Shown here: in pieces, positions 6,592 through 8,806 of the stretch
How the letters are laid out: every line of letters starts with the position of its first letter
Numbering within the stretch: position 1 is the stretch's first letter
Assembly (NCBI GenBank): GCA_913060595.1
Contig: CAJXSA010000151.1
Location: 1 to 8,806, forward strand
Origin: an uncultured Ignavibacteria bacterium
Lineage (GTDB): Bacteria; Bacteroidota; Ignavibacteria; SZUA-365
Length of the DNA stretch: 8,806 bases
Reading direction: 5' to 3'
The notes under the pieces: generated by a model
Databases searched by the model: none
What the model saw: the letters and a program-made list of their open reading frames with translations, nothing else
Told to the model about the DNA's origin: nothing
Program-made: the position numbers and the translations under genes

Positions 6592-7346
6592 AGTGCGGCG
6601 AGGAAATCGTTGGAAAGATCACCCGCGTCGCGGATGCCGGTGATGCGTGAGAACGCGTCCTCGAGTGATTTGCTGTCGGTGTCTTCGGTGATGCTGCGCG
6701 CCGTGCCCGAGATAATAGTCTGTCCCTTGTCGATGATCACGATGCGCGTGCAGATGCGTTCGACCACTTCGAGAATATGTGAGCAGAAGAAAATCGTCTT
6801 TCCCTGTGCGGCCAGCTTTTTGAGCAGTTCCTTGACCACCATGGCGGCGTTGGCGTCGAGGCCGTTGAGCGGTTCGTCGAGAAAGAGCACGTCGGGACGA
6901 TGGATGAGGGCGGAGGAAATGAGCACTTTCTGCTTCATCCCCTTCGACATCTCCGTCATGCGCTGATCCCGCGCGTGCAGGATACCGAAGACATCGAGCA
7001 GGTCGTTGAAGCGGGATTCGGCGAGCGCGGGATCGAGGTGGTAGAGACTGGCCACGAAGTCGAGATACTCCGCCGGCGTCAGGCTTTCGTACATCGCCCC
7101 GCTCTCGGGGATGTAGCCGATGCGCTGCTTGACCTGCATCGGGTACTCGATGATGTCGTGGCCGGCGATTTCCGCGGTGCCCTGCGTCGGCTGCAGCATG
7201 CCGGTAAGCATTTTCACCGTGGTGCTCTTTCCCGCCCCGTTGGGACCGAGGAAGCCGAGGATTTCCCCCGGCTCCACGGTCAGCGTCAGGTGATCGACGG
7301 CGGTAAAGTCGTCGAAGCGTTTTGTCAGGTCAAGTGCGCGAATCAT
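6579..7346 (-). CDS. ABC transporter ATP-binding protein (EcsA/ABC-2 type)
   Basis: A complete 255-residue nucleotide-binding domain that drives the adjacent permease. Visible motifs are Walker A GPNGAGKST (34-42), an ABC signature in the form MSKGMKQK (133-140), Walker B VLFLDEP with catalytic E158, D-loop NGLD (161-164) and the switch histidine H190. The usual Q-loop glutamine is replaced by Glu in IGYIPE (E81), and the signature is SKGMKQK rather than LSGGQ. Both features occur in EcsA-type exporters as I know them, so this subgroup is the best fit. The start is 9 nt after the stop of the Ycf48-repeat gene. Only a weak GGGA lies 14 nt upstream, so translation may depend on reinitiation. 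The stop overlaps the permease ATG by 1 nt. The C-terminal ~40 residues after the core fold are less conserved. Confidence 0.93.
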   Translation of the reverse strand: MIRALDLTKRFDDFTAVDHLTLTVEPGEILGFLGPNGAGKSTTVKMLTGMLQPTQGTAEIAGHDIIEYPMQVKQRIGYIPESGAMYESLTPAEYLDFVASLYHLDPALAESRFNDLLDVFGILHARDQRMTEMSKGMKQKVLISSALIHRPDVLFLDEPLNGLDANAAMVVKELLKKLAAQGKTIFFCSHILEVVERICTRIVIIDKGQTIISGTARSITEDTDSKSLEDAFSRITGIRDAGDLSNDFLAALERV

Positions 7347-7355
7347 CGCAGTCGG

Positions 7356-8806
7356 TTATTCCCAGTCGCAGCGCAGTATCGTACCGTTGTGACCGACCAC
7401 CCACTGCAGTTTCTTGCCGATCGCTTCGACGGACATCAGGCCGACATCCGCCACGCGTGCGAGCTTCGTCCAGGTGCGTCCGCCGTTGTTGCTCAGCAGC
7501 ACGGTCCCCTCCGGTCCGACGGCCATGCCGTTCAGCTCGTCGGCGAAGTCCACGTCCGCAAGCGGCAGGAACAGATTGGTGCGTCCGCGGCCCCAGGTCT
7601 GACCGCCGTCGTCGGTGTAGAGAATGGTGCCGCGCTTGCCGCTGACCCATCCGCTGCGATCGGAGACGAAGCTGATGCCAAGCAGATCCGCATTCGCATC
7701 CGCGATGCTCGTCAGATCGATTTTCTCCCATTTCATGCCGTTGTCGCAGGAGCGATACATCGTGCGTCCGTTGCCGACGGCGAGCCAGCAGTTGCCGCCG
7801 ATGTGCTCGACGCTCTGCATGTTGACCTGTTCCGGCATCATCGCGGAGGTCCACGTCATGCCGGCATCCGTCGAGCGCCAGTAATGCCCCTCGTCTCCCA
7901 CGGCGACGGCCACGTCACCGCCGGCGTCAACGCCGTTAGCTTTGAAATTCTTGTCTTTCTGCACGGTCAGCCAGCTGGCACCGCCATCCGATGTCTGCGC
8001 AATGAAGCCGCCGTAGCCGACGACCACGCCGCGGCGCTCGTCGAACATGGCGATGTCGTTGAGCTCGATGGCGTCCGCGACCTCCACGCTGTACCAGGTG
8101 TCGCCGTCGTCATGCGTATACTGCACGCTTCCGTCGAATCCGACCGCCCAGCCGCTGCTGCCGAGGAACTCGACCTGGTAGTACGAAGCGCGGGATCCCT
8201 TCGAGACGCTGTACCAGCTGTCACCGAAATCGGTCGACCGCAGCAGGGTCCCTTCCACACCGAGCACCACGCCGGTGCCGTAATCACTGAAGGAGACGTC
8301 CATGAGGTCTTTCTGCGTGCCGGACGGCACTTTCGTCCAGGTCTCGCCCGCGTCGGTGGTCTTGAGGATCACCCCGCCCTTGCCGATGGCCCAGCCGTCA
8401 TTGGTGCCGACGAAGTACATGGAGATGAGCGTCACGCCCGTGCCGGTTTCGATCATGCGCCAGTCCTCGCCACGATCGGTGGTTTTCAGCATGAGACCGT
8501 TGCCGCCGCAGATGAAGCGCACGTTGTCGTTCACGTAGTAAATGTACTCTGGGCTGCCCGGGAGATTGAAGTCCTTCTTCCCCCAGGTCGTGCCGCCGTT
8601 GGTGGTTTCGAGAATGAGACCGTTCCAGCCCATCGCCCATCCGCGACGGTCGTCGTCGAAATAGATCGAGCGCAGGAAAAACGGCTCGTCGTAGGACTTG
8701 TCGATCCAGGTGTCTCCGCCGTCCGTCGTGTGCAGGATCAGTCCGCCGACGCCGCAGGCCCAGCCGACTTCGCGGCTGAAGAAATTGACCGCGTACACGC
8801 GCTTGG
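7356..8806 (-). CDS. Partial (5' end missing) Ycf48/HCF136-like beta-propeller repeat protein
   Basis: At least 483 residues are visible. The frame is still open at the window edge, and the GTG at 8796-8798 falls inside a repeat strand, so the true start is to the right. The protein is built from ~41-residue units, each with a GWA-x-G-x-x-G-x-I-L strand and an Asp-box-like T-x-D-x-G-x-T-W. Counting from the GTG, the closing Trp residues lie at 31, 72, 113, 154, 195, 235, 276, 316, 357, 402 and 443, and a last half-unit (QWVVGHNGTILRC) closes the protein. Such units form the blades of Ycf48-type seven-bladed propellers; twelve or more units imply two propellers. Plant and cyanobacterial relatives assist photosystem II assembly, but in heterotrophic bacteria these are usually secreted or periplasmic proteins of unknown role. 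No T9SS sorting tail is present. It probably heads the operon with the ABC genes. Confidence 0.88.
   Translation of the reverse strand, partial: KRVYAVNFFSREVGWACGVGGLILHTTDGGDTWIDKSYDEPFFLRSIYFDDDRRGWAMGWNGLILETTNGGTTWGKKDFNLPGSPEYIYYVNDNVRFICGGNGLMLKTTDRGEDWRMIETGTGVTLISMYFVGTNDGWAIGKGGVILKTTDAGETWTKVPSGTQKDLMDVSFSDYGTGVVLGVEGTLLRSTDFGDSWYSVSKGSRASYYQVEFLGSSGWAVGFDGSVQYTHDDGDTWYSVEVADAIELNDIAMFDERRGVVVGYGGFIAQTSDGGASWLTVQKDKNFKANGVDAGGDVAVAVGDEGHYWRSTDAGMTWTSAMMPEQVNMQSVEHIGGNCWLAVGNGRTMYRSCDNGMKWEKIDLTSIADANADLLGISFVSDRSGWVSGKRGTILYTDDGGQTWGRGRTNLFLPLADVDFADELNGMAVGPEGTVLLSNNGGRTWTKLARVADVGLMSVEAIGKKLQWVVGHNGTILRCDWE

Noticed and set aside
6022..6966. 314-codon open frame on the plus strand
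   Set aside because: It runs opposite the junction of the permease and ATPase genes, both well supported by motifs. Its sequence is charged and low in pattern, with no start signal.
8796..8798. GTG as the real start of the Ycf48-repeat protein
   Set aside because: It falls within a repeat strand, no signal peptide follows, and the frame stays open to the end of the window.

Overview
The window reads as a piece of a high-GC (about 60% by eye) genome from the Bacteroidota/Chlorobiota side of the FCB group, for example Ignavibacteria, Kapabacteria or Rhodothermia-like lineages. The main reasons are the C-terminal LYQNYPNP-type sorting domain of the type IX secretion system (T9SS) on the large amylase, a DUF3078 protein, a Ycf48-repeat protein, and a hemolysin-like acyltransferase of the type common in this group. 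The lineage is an inference from protein families; no rRNA or marker gene is present.

Layout, left to right. (1) Positions 1-587, plus strand: the last ~195 codons of a lysophospholipid/GNAT-type acyltransferase whose start lies outside the window. A 9-bp inverted repeat surrounds its stop codon. (2) Positions 588-864: an AT-rich non-coding island. It carries three direct copies and one inverted copy of an 18-bp motif, spaced 32, 31 and 21 bp apart. The last direct copy and the inverted copy form a perfect 19-bp stem. A sigma70-like promoter and a leader hairpin follow. (3) Positions 865-3852, plus strand: a 995-residue secreted glycoside hydrolase family 13 (GH13) protein with a CBM48-like domain, Ig-like linker region, intact catalytic residues and T9SS tail. 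(4) Positions 3853-3937: a strong hairpin between convergent genes. (5) Positions 3938-8806, minus strand: a cluster transcribed right to left, made up of a Ycf48-repeat beta-propeller protein (5' end outside the window), an EcsA-like ABC ATPase, a 12-helix permease and a DUF3078 outer-membrane-type protein.

The ATPase and permease certainly belong together: a 1-nt stop/start overlap (TGATG) joins them. The Ycf48 gene ends 9 nt before the ATPase and is probably cotranscribed. DUF3078 follows after 134 bp and may have its own promoter. The amylase is an export product for extracellular alpha-glucan use, independent of the minus-strand cluster. The most unusual non-coding structure is the phased repeat array upstream of the amylase. 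I found no mobile element, CRISPR array, tRNA or rRNA.
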